The notes below the pieces were generated by a model. The model searched no databases and was not told where the DNA came from. It worked only from the letters and a program-made list of their open reading frames with translations. Source: Cycas panzhihuaensis (taxonomy: Eukaryota > Cycadophyta). From it: 64,000 nucleotides of DNA. The translations under genes and the position numbers were made by a program. The stretch spans positions 138,081,741 to 138,145,740 of the forward strand of contig CM041465.1 in assembly GCA_023213395.1 (NCBI GenBank), given 5' to 3'. Shown here piece after piece: positions 35,019 to 46,164 of the stretch. The number at the start of each line of letters is the position of its first letter. The first letter of the stretch is position 1.

Positions 35019-35180
35019 TATTCCCTGCACTTATAATAAGATACTCAACATCATTGTTGTAGTAATCATTTTACCCAAACTAAGTCTATGATTGAAATAA
35101 TTATTTTTTTCTAATTTCTTATCATGTCATATAAGCAACTAGAATCTATAATTCAGGAAGAACATGAAGTATAAGTTGAA
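35019..35180 (-). pseudogene. Protease of element D, upstream part
   Basis: Minus-strand text IIDSSCLYDMIRN (copia protease DSG.S.HM position, here D-S-S), then FQS and NDYYNNDVEYLIISAGNIT, leads to the junction at 35018. There it continues at 17498 with the D sliver and then at 5707. This places element C inside D. The gag of D should lie further right on the minus strand; only a doubtful Cys-rich piece (KCMQC near 35320) was seen. Confidence 0.65.
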
Positions 35181-37907
35181 AAAGATGAAATATAAGCTAT
35201 TGAAGTAACTTAGTTTAAGATATTAGCATTTAACATTAATAAGCATATTTTCATTATAATACTTTTTAATAATAATGATAAATAGTATAAGCATGTGAGA
35301 GAGAAAATTGACCTAAATGCATTGCATACACTTAATTTCTTTTTTATCTTTTGAAATGTTGCTTTTAATATCATAGATTTTTTCTTTTCTTTTTTATAAG
35401 TTTATTATACATATATTATAATTCTTCTTTTATAAATTTTTATTATAGTGTTAATGGAGATTGCATATAACAGGTAATAAGGGTTTTTAATGATGAATGT
35501 TGAAGATTAAATGTAATGATCTTACAGATCAATACTTGTAAGGAGTATTCTAGAAGAAAAAAGGCCCACTTATGTAAAGATAAGCTTATAGGACTAGTTA
35601 TTTTAAGAACTCACAAAATGAAAAATAGGCCATGCTATTTATTATAAAAGAGAAAACAAAATAAGGAGATTCCTCCTTGTCCTTGCACTTTATTTTGGTT
35701 TGTTTTTTCCTTCTAATTATTGGGATATTTTTTGATTGAATTGATGAGAGAATAAAGTTGCTCTATTGGATGGAAATTTTAAACTTTGTGATTATTTTTT
35801 TATTAAGAAAATTGAGTTTAAATGTAGGATAAAATTTTTGCCTCCTCTAATTAATAGAATTCAAATATGTTACATTGATTCCACTACTATTTCATTGCAT
35901 CTAATTTACCAATAATCATGGAATCAAAGGAATTTTATAGAATCAATTTCACATCCCTTACTTAAGGTGGGAGATTCCTTAAGGAATATAACTATAATCT
36001 ATGCATTATTAATAGCTAGAAGTGAAGTTCTAACTTTTGTATAGACATGAATCTTACTGGATTTGATGGTTTCAAGATACAACACTCTAATCAAAGTTGT
36101 TATTTTTGGGTGAAGGAAATAAAGATGACAAACTATCACTCAATTCTATTATTATGCTAAACCATAAAGATAAGGACATAATATTTTCTTTGGAAGGTGT
36201 TGGTACTCTATCATCTGAGGTAAAGATCTCCCATGAGGTTGCATAAATGTATTAGAACAACCTTTACTAACCTAGAATTAATATTACTTAGAGTAACTTT
36301 GGACCATAATTAACATAGAGGTACCAAGAGAGGACTAAAATAATATACCCTTAGAAAGCTAATATTTGTGATATGCCTCATGTGGTGGTTAGGGTAAGGT
36401 CTAAGAAATTTCTAGGAGCCATGATAAATGAAGAGATATTGCCACAAAATATATTGCTTATATTCCATTTGAAGTGGTTGTAAAGATGAAATGAAGGAGA
36501 TACAAATCATTCAAAGCCTCATTACACACCAAGAATCACTACAAAAGTCTAAAATTAAAAGTCCAAAATTAACTGTAGAATTCTGTGTCAACATATCACA
36601 AAAATGACAGTGCTAAAGTCTAAATGGTTTTTAAGGATTTAATGTATATATTTCCTTCTTAATATTTTTAGAAATTAAATCAAAATTAATAATATCTTAG
36701 AATTTGTATAGCTTTTAACCTACTAGTTGAGGATTGCATGGAGGACTAGGGGTCAAATGTAAAAAGAGATAAATACCATTTTTCCACTCTTATTAAAAAA
36801 ATTATACCTAATTGCACATTTTATCTCATAACCTTAATATATGGATGCAATTTTTAAATTTGCCCAATTCATTAAACTCCCTATTCAAATGGCTTTGAAA
36901 TGAGTGGTTATAAGACCACATTGATTTCTAATTTATATAAGAAAATCAACTCTAAAGTCAAACTAATTTTTTGTAAGAAATATATTTAAAGCAAAAATAT
37001 TAAAATTTAATGCCATCTTGTGCATAAAAGGCTAAAATTAGTGAGTTTAATGTTATCACCCTTCACGGTGACTGATGTTTGAATTAAAGTCATATAAAAT
37101 ACTAAAACTTAAGTAAAAAGTGCTAAGTTAAATGTTTTCTAGTACCTTGCAAGGTGATTGATGACTTATTAAATGATGTTGTTGAATGTTGAGACATGTA
37201 AGTCCTTAAAAAGATATTATAGTAAATTAGTTAAATGTTAATACAAAAATATATAGAAAAATGAGGAAAATTAATATCAAGTAGTAGTTATATAAAGATA
37301 ACTAAAGAAATAATTAATTAGTGAAGGGCATGGTTATGATAATGATAACAACAACAAATAATAGAAAGGGATAATAAAAGACAAATATCTTTTATATATT
37401 TCCTTTTTTATTTGAGTATGGTTATCTGTTTAGACACTTTTTTTTGCTATAAGAACCTTCCTTGGATGTATGAGTACGATGTGTGGGAGTGTATTGAATG
37501 AAATTATGCTATGTAATAACTTAAGAGCTAAGAATACCTAAGGGCTATTGTGTTAAATGATTTGTAGAAAAATAATATCTTAATGTATTGGCTTTATAGC
37601 ATCTAAGGTAAAAATGAAATTATTGTGCTTGTGGCATTGTTATAACTCTTATTGTTAGGACCACATGTGAGAGTCATATGATTGTACCCTATTTGGTAGG
37701 ATAATTAACTCATTAAGAGAGCCTTGTTAAAGGCTTGATGTCTTGAAATATTTTTAGAATATATGAAACTTGATGAAATAAGCCTTCTCATGAAGATTAT
37801 GATTGGCTTGGTGTGGAGTCATAGTAGAAATAAGGAAGTGGAAAAGAGCATAAGTTTGGTTAGTTAGGTAGTTTGAGATGCCACTAATATTTGTGTTTTG
37901 ATACCAC
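35181..37907. other. AT-rich decayed sequence, no gene recognised
   Basis: 2.7 kb without a convincing domain on either strand. Part of it should be the gag and leader of element D (minus strand). The right-hand end (37895-37906, minus strand tggtatcaaaac) looks like a primer binding site that follows the LTR at 37908-38330. The open frame 37754-37951 crosses that LTR/primer boundary and is not considered a gene. Confidence 0.5.
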
Positions 37908-38344
37908 ACAGTTATTATACTGGATAAACCACATATCTGGAAGGGTTCCATGGGTAATTTACACTAATTTGATACAAAGAGAATAAGAAAGATATGAAAT
38001 ATGCAACCAATAGATTTCTATTATTGATTTGTTCACCAAAAATTATCAAAAGGGACACTTGAAAGGATACTAAAAGATCACCAATTCATATAATATTACA
38101 GCATTACAAATAAACTCTAAATATAACCTTACTATATAAATATTGGGCTTTAAATAGGCAAGAATGGCCCTTTCTCATAGAATTATATCGGTAGGAAGAA
38201 CGACCCTTATTCCTATTGGAGGACATAAGTAGCCCGTGTACATAAGTTTATAGGAAGCTCTAATCATCATGCACCTTGGTCACATGAATTAACAACCCAA
38301 TTTCGCTAGTGGCAGGTGATTATATAATAGGTTGCCCCCTCTTA
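37908..38344 (-). repeat. LTR and polypurine tract of a minus-strand chromovirus
   Basis: Read on the minus strand, the purine run taagagggggc (38344-38334) follows the chromodomain. About 420 bp of LTR-like DNA follow (with 'ctatttaaagcccaatatttatatagtaagg') and end at ..aataactgtg, just before a primer-site-like tggtatcaaaac (37906-37895). Boundaries are approximate. Confidence 0.55.
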
Positions 38345-38830
38345 GATGTTGAGTCCTTGAAGATTATAAGATGAGGGTACTACTTAACAAAATCATTGGA
38401 CTCCCATGTTGCTTCCTCTAGATCACATTCAACCCATTACACAAACTTCTTATAGATGGTTTGGTTTCAAAGATGGCATTGATGGTTGGCAATGATACAG
38501 TTAGGGGGAACTATGAGTAGTTGCTTATCATTGAGGATGGGAAAGGTGGTTTAGGGGGTAATATTCTTTCCAAGGCTTTTTTTAAGGCAAGAGGCATGGA
38601 ATACATTATGGATCCTTATGTTTAATGAGTGTTCAAGTGCATAGACAACTTAACCAATCCTTTTATAGAAATTCACATGGAATATAATAACATAGGCTTA
38701 GCTTGTGGCCTTTGTGGCATTTGAGAGATTGATATTGATATCATTGGAGATACAAGAATGCTAAGTCATCAATGGAGAAATAGCAATCAGAACATGGGTA
38801 GATAGCAAATTGCTTTATACAATTCTAGGC
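38345..38830 (-). pseudogene. Chromovirus integrase C-terminus and chromodomain, decayed
   Basis: Minus-strand text shows the end of a Ty3/gypsy pol: KCHKGHKLSLCYYIPCEF (normally KL.PRYYGPY), an IHNVFHVS.LKK-like region near 38625-38590, then LGKNITP, FPILNDKQLLIVPPNCII, and the chromodomain KFV, stop, WVECDLEEATWESNDFVK at about 38440-38384. Chromodomains at the integrase end steer chromoviruses to histone-marked chromatin. Only the pol end survives; upstream integrase, RT and gag are not seen. Stops and shifts show it is dead. Confidence 0.75.
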
Positions 38831-38921
38831 ATTCACTAAGTTTTGTTTAAGATTGTATAGATTTAGTCCATCTCTTGGAGTTTTTACTAGACAAAAGTAA
38901 TTCTAAGGTTAATGGCTAGAG

Positions 38922-39345
38922 TGTTGTGGGACACTAGAGGGTACCCATAAAGAGCCATGAATAATGTTATATAACCACTTATAACTAGAAAAACATGGAT
39001 ATTTATATATATGACTAAGATAGGTGAAGGTTAATATCAATTATTAAAATGTGTGCATGGGTAATATAGGTCCACCAATAGAATTAAAGGTTAACTGCCC
39101 TACAAATAGAATTCCATGAGAAGTAGCCACTTTTTCCTACTTAAGGCTATATGTTTGTAAAGGAAATGTTATACCTTAAGATTATTTTAATATTATACAT
39201 TTATATAACTTTAGTTTTCCTTTTGGTATACTTGTAAATGTTCATTCTTGTAATCATTTGTGCTTAAGCAATAAATTGAGACTTTTGCTTTATATTTTTC
39301 TCTCTCTTATTAAATATTAGTATAAATTATTGGTTGTAACCATTG
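38922..39345 (+). repeat. Possible 5' LTR of the gypsy derivative G
   Basis: About 420 bp beginning TGTTGTGGGACACTAGAG, with 'aataaattgagacttttgc', ending shortly before a primer-site-like sequence at 39350. No matching 3' LTR was found near 41.5-42.5 kb, so the call rests on position and on the start motif. Confidence 0.35.
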
Positions 39346-39349
39346 CAAG

Positions 39350-39365
39350 TGGTGCCAATGTTATG
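39350..39365 (+). promoter_or_regulatory. Possible primer binding site of gypsy derivative G
   Basis: gtggtgccaatgttat resembles TGGCGCCGTTGCCGG, the primer site common in Athila/Tat Ty3/gypsy elements, with several changes. Confidence 0.4.
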
Positions 39366-39539
39366 TTTATGGATCTATTTGAAGCAACAAGGCATGGTCA
39401 AGAAGAAGCAAATTAATAAGTATAGCATAAAAGTGAAAACTTTTTCTCCCATGGTGAAATCTTTCGGACCCTCTACTTATTTATACTTTTTGTTTTGTAA
39501 TTATATTCTATAATAATTTTATAAGTCCTATAAATTAGT

Positions 39540-39786
39540 TGTAAACAAAAGGAGTAAGAAAAACTACCGGCAAGAACTTAAAGTGAAACTCCAAATGGTG
39601 CAAATGGAAGAGTTGTTTAAAGGATTACCAGCAGAAGATATCCCCAGAATGTTGTTATTGATGGAAAATCTAGTGAAACAATTACAGTTGACTATTCCTC
39701 TGTCCCAAGTTATTGATTAGATCAAAGGAGGAGTGTTACAGAAGGGAATTACTAAGAGTTTGAAGTAAATCATACCATCATTTGAT
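39540..39786 (+). pseudogene. gag-end relic of derivative G
   Basis: A short coding-like stretch (QMEELFKGLPAEDIPRML, ENLVKQLQLTIPLSQVID, then TAG) precedes the protease. It is too short to classify; position suggests the end of gag or the gag-pol linker. Confidence 0.4.
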
Positions 39787-40626
39787 ATGGATCCGATGGT
39801 AACTATGACAGTTTTGGGAGAAAAGTTTCTGAGAGTGATCGTTGATAGGGGAGCAGCTGTGAATGTACTGCCCACCTCGACATGGTGGAAGTTGGGGAGT
39901 CCAAAGTTGGAAGCGGCAACCTATTCGTTAAAACTAGCCAATGAATTATTGGTGCAACCTATGGGAAAACTGGCCAACATCAAGGTGGATGTAGCAAGAA
40001 TTGTCGTAAAGATCGATTTTACGATTGTGGAAATGGAGAAAGGAGTAACCCCCTATCTGGCCTTATTAGGGAGACCATGGATATACAAAACCCAATGTCT
40101 CCAAAGTTGGAAAGATGTAACCTTCACCTTGTTAGATGAAGGGAATGAAGTAGTATTATCGATGTTAGGGAAGAATTACATTGAAGTGATACCTGACAAT
40201 GGTTTAAGTACAACCATTGCGAGTGAAGTAACAACTTCTTTGTTCGGCGAAGAAAATCTCTACAATACGGCCGAAGAACCTACCAAATTGATTGACCGCC
40301 AAGAAGCAGAACCGATGTACTTTGGAGAAATTTACAACTCTTTAGATGATGAAAACGGGATGGGATTTGTGGATTATTGGCTACGGGACACATATGAAGT
40401 CAACCCCTCATCCTATAGGTGTAACCTACTTTCTCGGAATGTAACTGAGGAAGTTGATATTAAATCTAAATTTGTTGATTATACGGGTATTCATAATAAC
40501 ATTAAAAACCTAGACCCAAACCCAAATACCCCTTTTAACCCAAACCCTTATCCTAATTCACCTCCTAATACCCCAACCCCTCTAACCCTAACCTTCCCTC
40601 TACCTCCAGTGTGGGTCTTGAGGTAG
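39787..40626 (+). CDS. Ty3/gypsy aspartic protease region of derivative G (intact frame)
   Basis: A 279-codon open frame. Residues about 5-120 are a retropepsin-like domain: VIVDRGAAVNVLP at the active site, then LKLANELLVQPMGKLANIKV, FTIVEMEKGVTPYLALLGRP and W. The active-site triplet is D-R-G. Many related plant elements have D-G-G, D-S-G or D-T-G, so activity is doubtful; a single G-to-A change explains D-G-G to D-R-G. Residues 180-250 look like a linker (GEIYNSLDDENG). The end is a low-complexity Pro/Asn/Thr stretch encoded by cccaaaccc and ccctaac-type units. The RT, RNase H and integrase core that should follow are missing; the next frame is the integrase end. The open frame stands out among dead elements. 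Confidence 0.8.
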   Translation: MDPMVTMTVLGEKFLRVIVDRGAAVNVLPTSTWWKLGSPKLEAATYSLKLANELLVQPMGKLANIKVDVARIVVKIDFTIVEMEKGVTPYLALLGRPWIYKTQCLQSWKDVTFTLLDEGNEVVLSMLGKNYIEVIPDNGLSTTIASEVTTSLFGEENLYNTAEEPTKLIDRQEAEPMYFGEIYNSLDDENGMGFVDYWLRDTYEVNPSSYRCNLLSRNVTEEVDIKSKFVDYTGIHNNIKNLDPNPNTPFNPNPYPNSPPNTPTPLTLTFPLPPVWVLR

Positions 40627-41220
40627 ATTGCCCTTCCCCATCCCAGCCCGAGGAAGGAAATAACAAACCTTCCTCATCTTCTTTAGAGGTACACCTACCT
40701 AGCGGAAGATCTTTTTCAACCATCGGCGCCAAATTTGAGAAAGAAGAAAAGGAACTCTTGAGAGTATCCCTAGATATTAGGTCTAGGAAACAAAATTGCC
40801 ACTCGGAAGAAAGAAATCATGGAGAATACGTTGGAGATTATGTGAAACCCTTTTATGGAGAACCACTATATGGAATTTCCCATTTGAGACATTGTAGAGA
40901 ACATTGGTTAGGAGAAGATCAATTAAGGGATCATAAGAAGAAATCGCCAAAGCATACCACACCAAGGAAAAGGCGGAAAAGGACAAGGCACGACCGCCAC
41001 CACAAGACATCGCATTTCAAGAAGGGTGATCGAGTATGGCGATTCGACAACAAATCCCAAATAACCTAAGGAGAATTGAAGATGCATTGGAAAGGCCCAT
41101 ATAGGATTGAGAAGGTGTACCGGAATGGCACTATCCAGTTGAAGAAACTATCAGGCCAGCTACTACCTGAAATGGTCAAGGGTAGTAAACTGAAACCCTA
41201 TATCAACTAGGGTGGAGCAA
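40611..41220 (+). pseudogene. Integrase C-terminal end of derivative G
   Basis: The open frame 40611-41069 starts with Ser-rich linker text, then GEYVGDYVKPFYGEPLYG, a basic stretch (TPRKRRKRTRHDRHHK) and HFKKGDRVWRFDNKSQIT, then TAA. Beyond the stop the same frame reads GELKMHWKGPYRIEKVYRNG, TIQLKKLSGQLLPEMVKG and KLKPYIN. This is the usual end of a Ty3/gypsy integrase (GD.V...D...GK....W.GPY.I.....NGT..L....G..LP..VNG..LKPY). It overlaps the protease frame by 16 bp. The catalytic integrase core, RT and RNase H are absent. Confidence 0.78.
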
Positions 41221-41529
41221 CTTACCAGCCGAATCAGCTGGTTGTACCATAGTGTGTTGCATGAAGTTGAGGCAAAATCGAATTACCTTAATATCGGAAC
41301 ATGATTCAGTTTGGTATGTAACATAAAATACAAAAAAAAATTATTAAAAAACAGAAAAACAACCGTAACTCATATCATACAAATCAGCAATATGGTGAAG
41401 CATGGAGGAAAGATATATCATCATACAGAAAATTGAGGGAAGGTTGAACAAAACAAAGCACCAATAGATGAGGATTTATTAACCAAGAATGGCGACAAAG
41501 CGGCGAGGCGAGGCAGAGCGACCTTAGAA

Positions 41530-41546
41530 TAGAGAGGGGGAGGAAT
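41530..41546 (+). other. Possible polypurine tract of derivative G
   Basis: aatagagagggggagga, about 320 bp after the integrase end, in a position that fits the start of a 3' LTR. Confidence 0.5.
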
Positions 41547-42480
41547 ACCCCAAATTTTAAATTTTTTGTTGAGCAAGGATGCTCAACCCAATCATGTTGA
41601 CTCAGGATAGATGTTGGGACATATTGTGAAACATAGGCCTTGAGGAAGACGGAATACAGGCTGTATTGACTAAAGGAATACAGTGCGGACCGTCTGCAGG
41701 TATGCACAAGGAAGCAAGGAAAAACTAGCATTACGGGTACATATGACGGTGCATACAGGCAGATGCACCACATATACATACCAGTAGCGGAATAGAACCG
41801 AACGGAAGCGATACACATGATAGTACGAGACCAGTGGAAGCTCGAAGGCGCTGACGTGCGTGCGGATGTCTGGACCTAATGAAGACATTAGTTAAAGTGC
41901 ATAACTAATGATTAAAGTGAAAGGGTACCTTGGTGACAAAAGGTATGGTTATGACTTTGGGTCATAACCTTTCATCCAAAAGGCATCAAAGGGACATATT
42001 TAATGATGCTTTGAGGACCATTCCAGTGTGAGAGCCGAGTGATTCAATCCCATGACATACTCTCGAGGGTGAGAGCTGATTATCACGGGTACACAAAGGT
42101 GTAAGAGCCAGTACGTATGACAGCCATTTGGAGCATCATTATATGATAAGTACCATCTGGGTATGCATATGTAACAGAAGGATTGTATGCTGCTGGAATG
42201 CTCAGGAATACATTCCAGCCTCTGTGTAAATTGAATTGATTACTTAATAAAAGGAAGAGTTACGTGGAAAATGATGTATTCTTAGTGCTGTGATGATGAT
42301 TTGCTGAGTATGTATTGATTTCTGTACTGTTGTGTACCATTCCGTGAAATATATGTGAAATAGATGTGGAATGTATGTGAATAACCATGTTGACAGTATC
42401 CTGAACTAGACTATAGCACTATGTAACCTTGATAAGTGTATTGATCTCACAAGGGTGTGGAATCTATAAGTCAACAAGTA
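41547..42480 (+). repeat. Possible 3' LTR region of derivative G
   Basis: GC-richer than its right flank, with no gene. Possible LTR start tgttgagcaagg near 41570. It contains a perfect 9-bp hairpin (41947-41969, ggttatgac, loop tttgg, gtcataacc) and loosely repeated 'gagagcc' units (42030-42110). It does not match the proposed 5' LTR by eye, so the identity is uncertain. Confidence 0.35.
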
Positions 42481-43800
42481 ACAAACCCTTCCTTCCTTTT
42501 CCTTAGAGGTTAGGTAGAGACAATGTCTTGGGGTTTATAAACATCATAGGGAACTGTCATTCTTGGCCTAACATAAGTAGGTATACACCCATATATGAAG
42601 CAAAGTAGATTATACTACTTACATAGGCCTTAAATAGTACCTACTTATAAAAATGAGCCTCTACATACCTTTAAGTATATCATAGAAACCTTTTAGGTTC
42701 CCCTTCCTTACGTAGTAATAGGTAAATTATCAACTGCATATTATCTATAGTGCACTAGTTATCGATTAGCATCGAAAAGTTACAATTTTCAAATACCTTT
42801 GCAGTACTCTTATGACTATAGAAATAAATATTCTTTTATAGTTAATACCCTGAGATATTAGGTTGAGTGTTAGCACTAATAAAGATGTTTATCAAAGGGC
42901 CTATATACTAGGTAAACCTATGCTAAAGTCTAGTAGAATGCCAAGTGCCTACAATTGTTGAGACTATTATGCTTCCTCAATACTGTTGTATTACCAAAAT
43001 TGCTATACTTCTATGATATGACTATATCACTAAAATTACTAGGAAAATATAAATCTACCTCAATAAATTCTCTACCATTAGTAATATAACAATGTAAGAC
43101 TACATTAACAATATAATAACTTAATAGCTTAATACTAACTTATAGTAGAGCACTAAGCACTAAGGTATTTGCTTATAATACAACATAAGTCATAACACCA
43201 AAGAATTTATAGGCTTCTCTTAACAAAACCTTCAGGTCTTCTACCTATCTAAATATTTAGTTCAAAGTCCATTGTCTAAAAGAAAGGGGAAAAAATACAT
43301 AAAGAGCCTTCGTAGGGTCACATTTAGAAATATTTCTTTGTTTTAGACAAAACCTACACCATTAGACTTAGTGTAAAATTTTTGAAAACAAAAAGAAAAA
43401 AATATCCATAATTCTAAATTAACCTTAGCTATTTATCCATCTTATTTTGATTAATGTGTCATGCTGATCATTTTACACTAGGTCAATTTTAATCAATTTT
43501 TTGGGTTAAGAGTATATAGGTACCCCATGGATCCCACATCCCAAATTCTCCATTTAGAACTCACCTACCTTATTTTAATGAGCTTTTTGTGTTTATTCTA
43601 TTATACTTGTTAAATTTACTACACATTTTTGGGCCAACAAGTTATATACACCCTACCTCACTCCCTTCCCCTCTACATTGCTTCTTGATTCTTTAGGGCC
43701 CATTCTTTCTATCTTGTCATCAATTCATTTATCTTGTTATGTCTTTCTAATCCTTTATCAAAATCCTTTCTCCTTTAATAATATGTATTTATCCCCATGG
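42481..43800. other. No recognised feature
   Basis: 1.3 kb of AT-rich DNA with stops in all frames. No domain, LTR pair or primer site was recognised. It may hold the LTR and leader of the gypsy element H that follows. Confidence 0.5.
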
Positions 43801-46164
43801 TAGCTCCCATTTAGGTAGATCATATATTAACATTGGAAACCCAACTCATTAGTATACAAGATACCTAGAAAGGCGGCATGGTTAAGATAATAATAGATAT
43901 GGCAAACTTTGTCACCTAAATAGACTTTACAAGGATGATGAGGGAAATAGCAAATTTGAATGCTCAAGTGTCCAACTTCACTTTCACATCTAACTCCACT
44001 GCCAATTCACATGGTGATACTCTTTTGCCTTGTTAATAGATTCCTCCTCCCCCACCACCTGCTAATAATCATTTAACCATAATTTTAACATACTAATCTT
44101 TGATATAGTCCTTAATAAAGAATCCACCCATAGTTAGAATTTCAAGTTAGATTCTTACTTTTCTCTCAATCCTATGTCTTAAGTTGAGTAATTAATGTTT
44201 GCATTCATCCTTATATAGGGTAAGGCATATCATTGGTTCTAGTGGTGGAAATGTGAATACCCAATCAATCATATATGGGATCAATTTAATAAGAGTTTCT
44301 TTAAACAATATGAGGGAACTTGGAATCAATCCTTCTTTAATCAACCCACTTGGCTAAAGTAGGAAACATCTATGGAAGTTTATACTAATGAGTTTTAGGC
44401 TATTTAAAATAGAGTTAACCAACCTTTATGCAAAGAAATATACTCTAGGTCATGATAGAATTTGTAAAGTAGAATACATGGTGTGCAACATTGACCTATA
44501 ATGTCTTTTGAGGAAGATTCTAACTCCTATAATGAACTTGAAGATTAACAACCTTTGGAAGCTCCCCCCACCCTAAACCTAAAGTATCCTTATCTATTAT
44601 TACCTCTACCTCTTGCTTAGAAGCACTCTAAGGTAAAGGCACTTTAAGGAAGACCCCTATCACCATTTTGATCAATAGTGATGCATTGCTAAACTTCATC
44701 GATATCTCATTACCTAAATAACTTAATTTGTACATAGTACTAAAAACTAGTTTCATCTATTCCTTGCTTGGCTATCACACACTCCATTATGTTGGTACTA
44801 TAAAAAAACTTACACATCCACATTGGTACATACCATTTATTTATGGACTTCTATACTCTATCCATAAGAGGATTTGATACTATCCTTGGAGTCTAATGGC
44901 TTCAAAACTTAGGCACTTATATCACTAATAATTGCCCTAATAACCCTTTCTTTTTATTTAAAGACCAATTTGGCCAAACTCACAAACTACATGGTCTCCA
45001 ATTACCCTCATAACAAGCTCATTTTGCTTAAATAAATAAGTAAGCAATTAAACAATAGTCCAAGATATATATAGCATGTCTCAATAACATTTTGTACCAA
45101 ATAAATACTCACTTAGATAACTAAAACATCCTCACTAAATATTACACAGTTTTTTTCCCTCTTTATAGCAATGCCTCCTAGATAATAAATTTCATCATAT
45201 CATTGAACTCCAAAACCTACACAACCCTATTAACTTACACCCTCATTGAAATTTATATTTTCAAAAAAATAAAATCAAACATATTACCAATGAACTTATG
45301 CATATGGGATAATACAACCTAGAAAGAGCCTTTACTTAACCCCCATTATCCTCATATAGAAAATAGATGGCTCTTTTTAACTTTGTATTGATTATCATGA
45401 ACTTAATAAGCTTACTATAAAAAATAAAATTTCAACCCTACTAATTGATGATATGTTGGATGAAATTAATAGGGCAAATAATTTCTCAAAATTAGATATA
45501 TAATCGAGATATTATCAAATTCTCATTGCTCCTAAGGATAAGCATAAGACAACCTTCCAAATACATCATGGCCATTTTGAGTTCTAGGTCACTATTTAGC
45601 CTATCTAATGCTTCAACTATATTTCAAGCCTTAATGAATAAGACATTTACTTGATACCTTTTAAAATTTATTATTATCTTCTGTAATGATATATTCATGT
45701 ATAATCCTAATATGTTTTTACATCTCTAACATTTAGAAATTACTCTTTAGATACTCACTAAAAATCAATTTTATGCTAAAATATCTAAGTGTGAATTTAG
45801 GGAAACTAAACTATAATGCTTGGGCTATATCATTTTCTTAGAGGGTATCCACATCAATCTTGATAAAATTTTAGTCATAAAAAATTGTCCCACCTCAAAA
45901 AATCTCATATAATTATGTGTTTTCTTGGGCTAATGTGATTCTATCACCAATTAGTCAAAAACTATACTTCCATCACAACCCCCTTAACTAATATGCTTTG
46001 TAAAGACACCTTCAATGGTTACTAAGTACTAATGATGCCTTTAATCATCTAAAGATGCTTATATTAGCCACTCTAGTCCTTGCTACTCCTAACTTTTCTT
46101 AAATATTTCAACTTGAATGTGATACTTCAGGAGTTAAATTATGAGTTATCCTCATGTAGGACTC
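43801..46164 (+). pseudogene. Ty3/gypsy element H: gag, protease and RT relics, cut by element E
   Basis: Plus-strand text in shifting frames. gag reads GKAYHWF, WWKCEYPINHIWDQFNKSFF and FFNQPTWLK (about 44220-44370). Protease reads ILINSDALLNFIDISLP (44670-44720; normally DSGA..NFI) and DTILGV, WLQNLGTYI (about 44880). RT reads ITNELMHMG near 45288 and FQALMNKTFT (45630). Its catalytic box FCNDI at 45679-45693 has Asn for the first Asp, and FYAKISKCEFRET and LGYIIFLEGIHI follow. The RNase H start (FQLECDTSGVK) is reached at about 46105, and E begins at 46165. Heavily decayed. Confidence 0.8.

Noticed and set aside
37895-37906. Primer binding site of element D
   Set aside because: The LTR next to it does not match the D 3' LTR starting at 2688; it fits better with the chromovirus LTR at 37908-38330.
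40515-40605. Interstitial telomere repeat (ccctaac-like units)
   Set aside because: Only about two ccctaac-like units occur, inside a Pro/Asn-rich coding stretch; the plant telomere unit is ccctaaa and no array is present.
41947-41969. 9-bp hairpin as a transcription terminator
   Set aside because: It is a perfect small hairpin, but in plant nuclear DNA such a structure is not a terminator; kept only as a note in the region entry.
42481-43800. Possible minus-strand copia integrase text (TNGREF-like near 43070)
   Set aside because: Only a few residues match and no neighbouring motif supports it.
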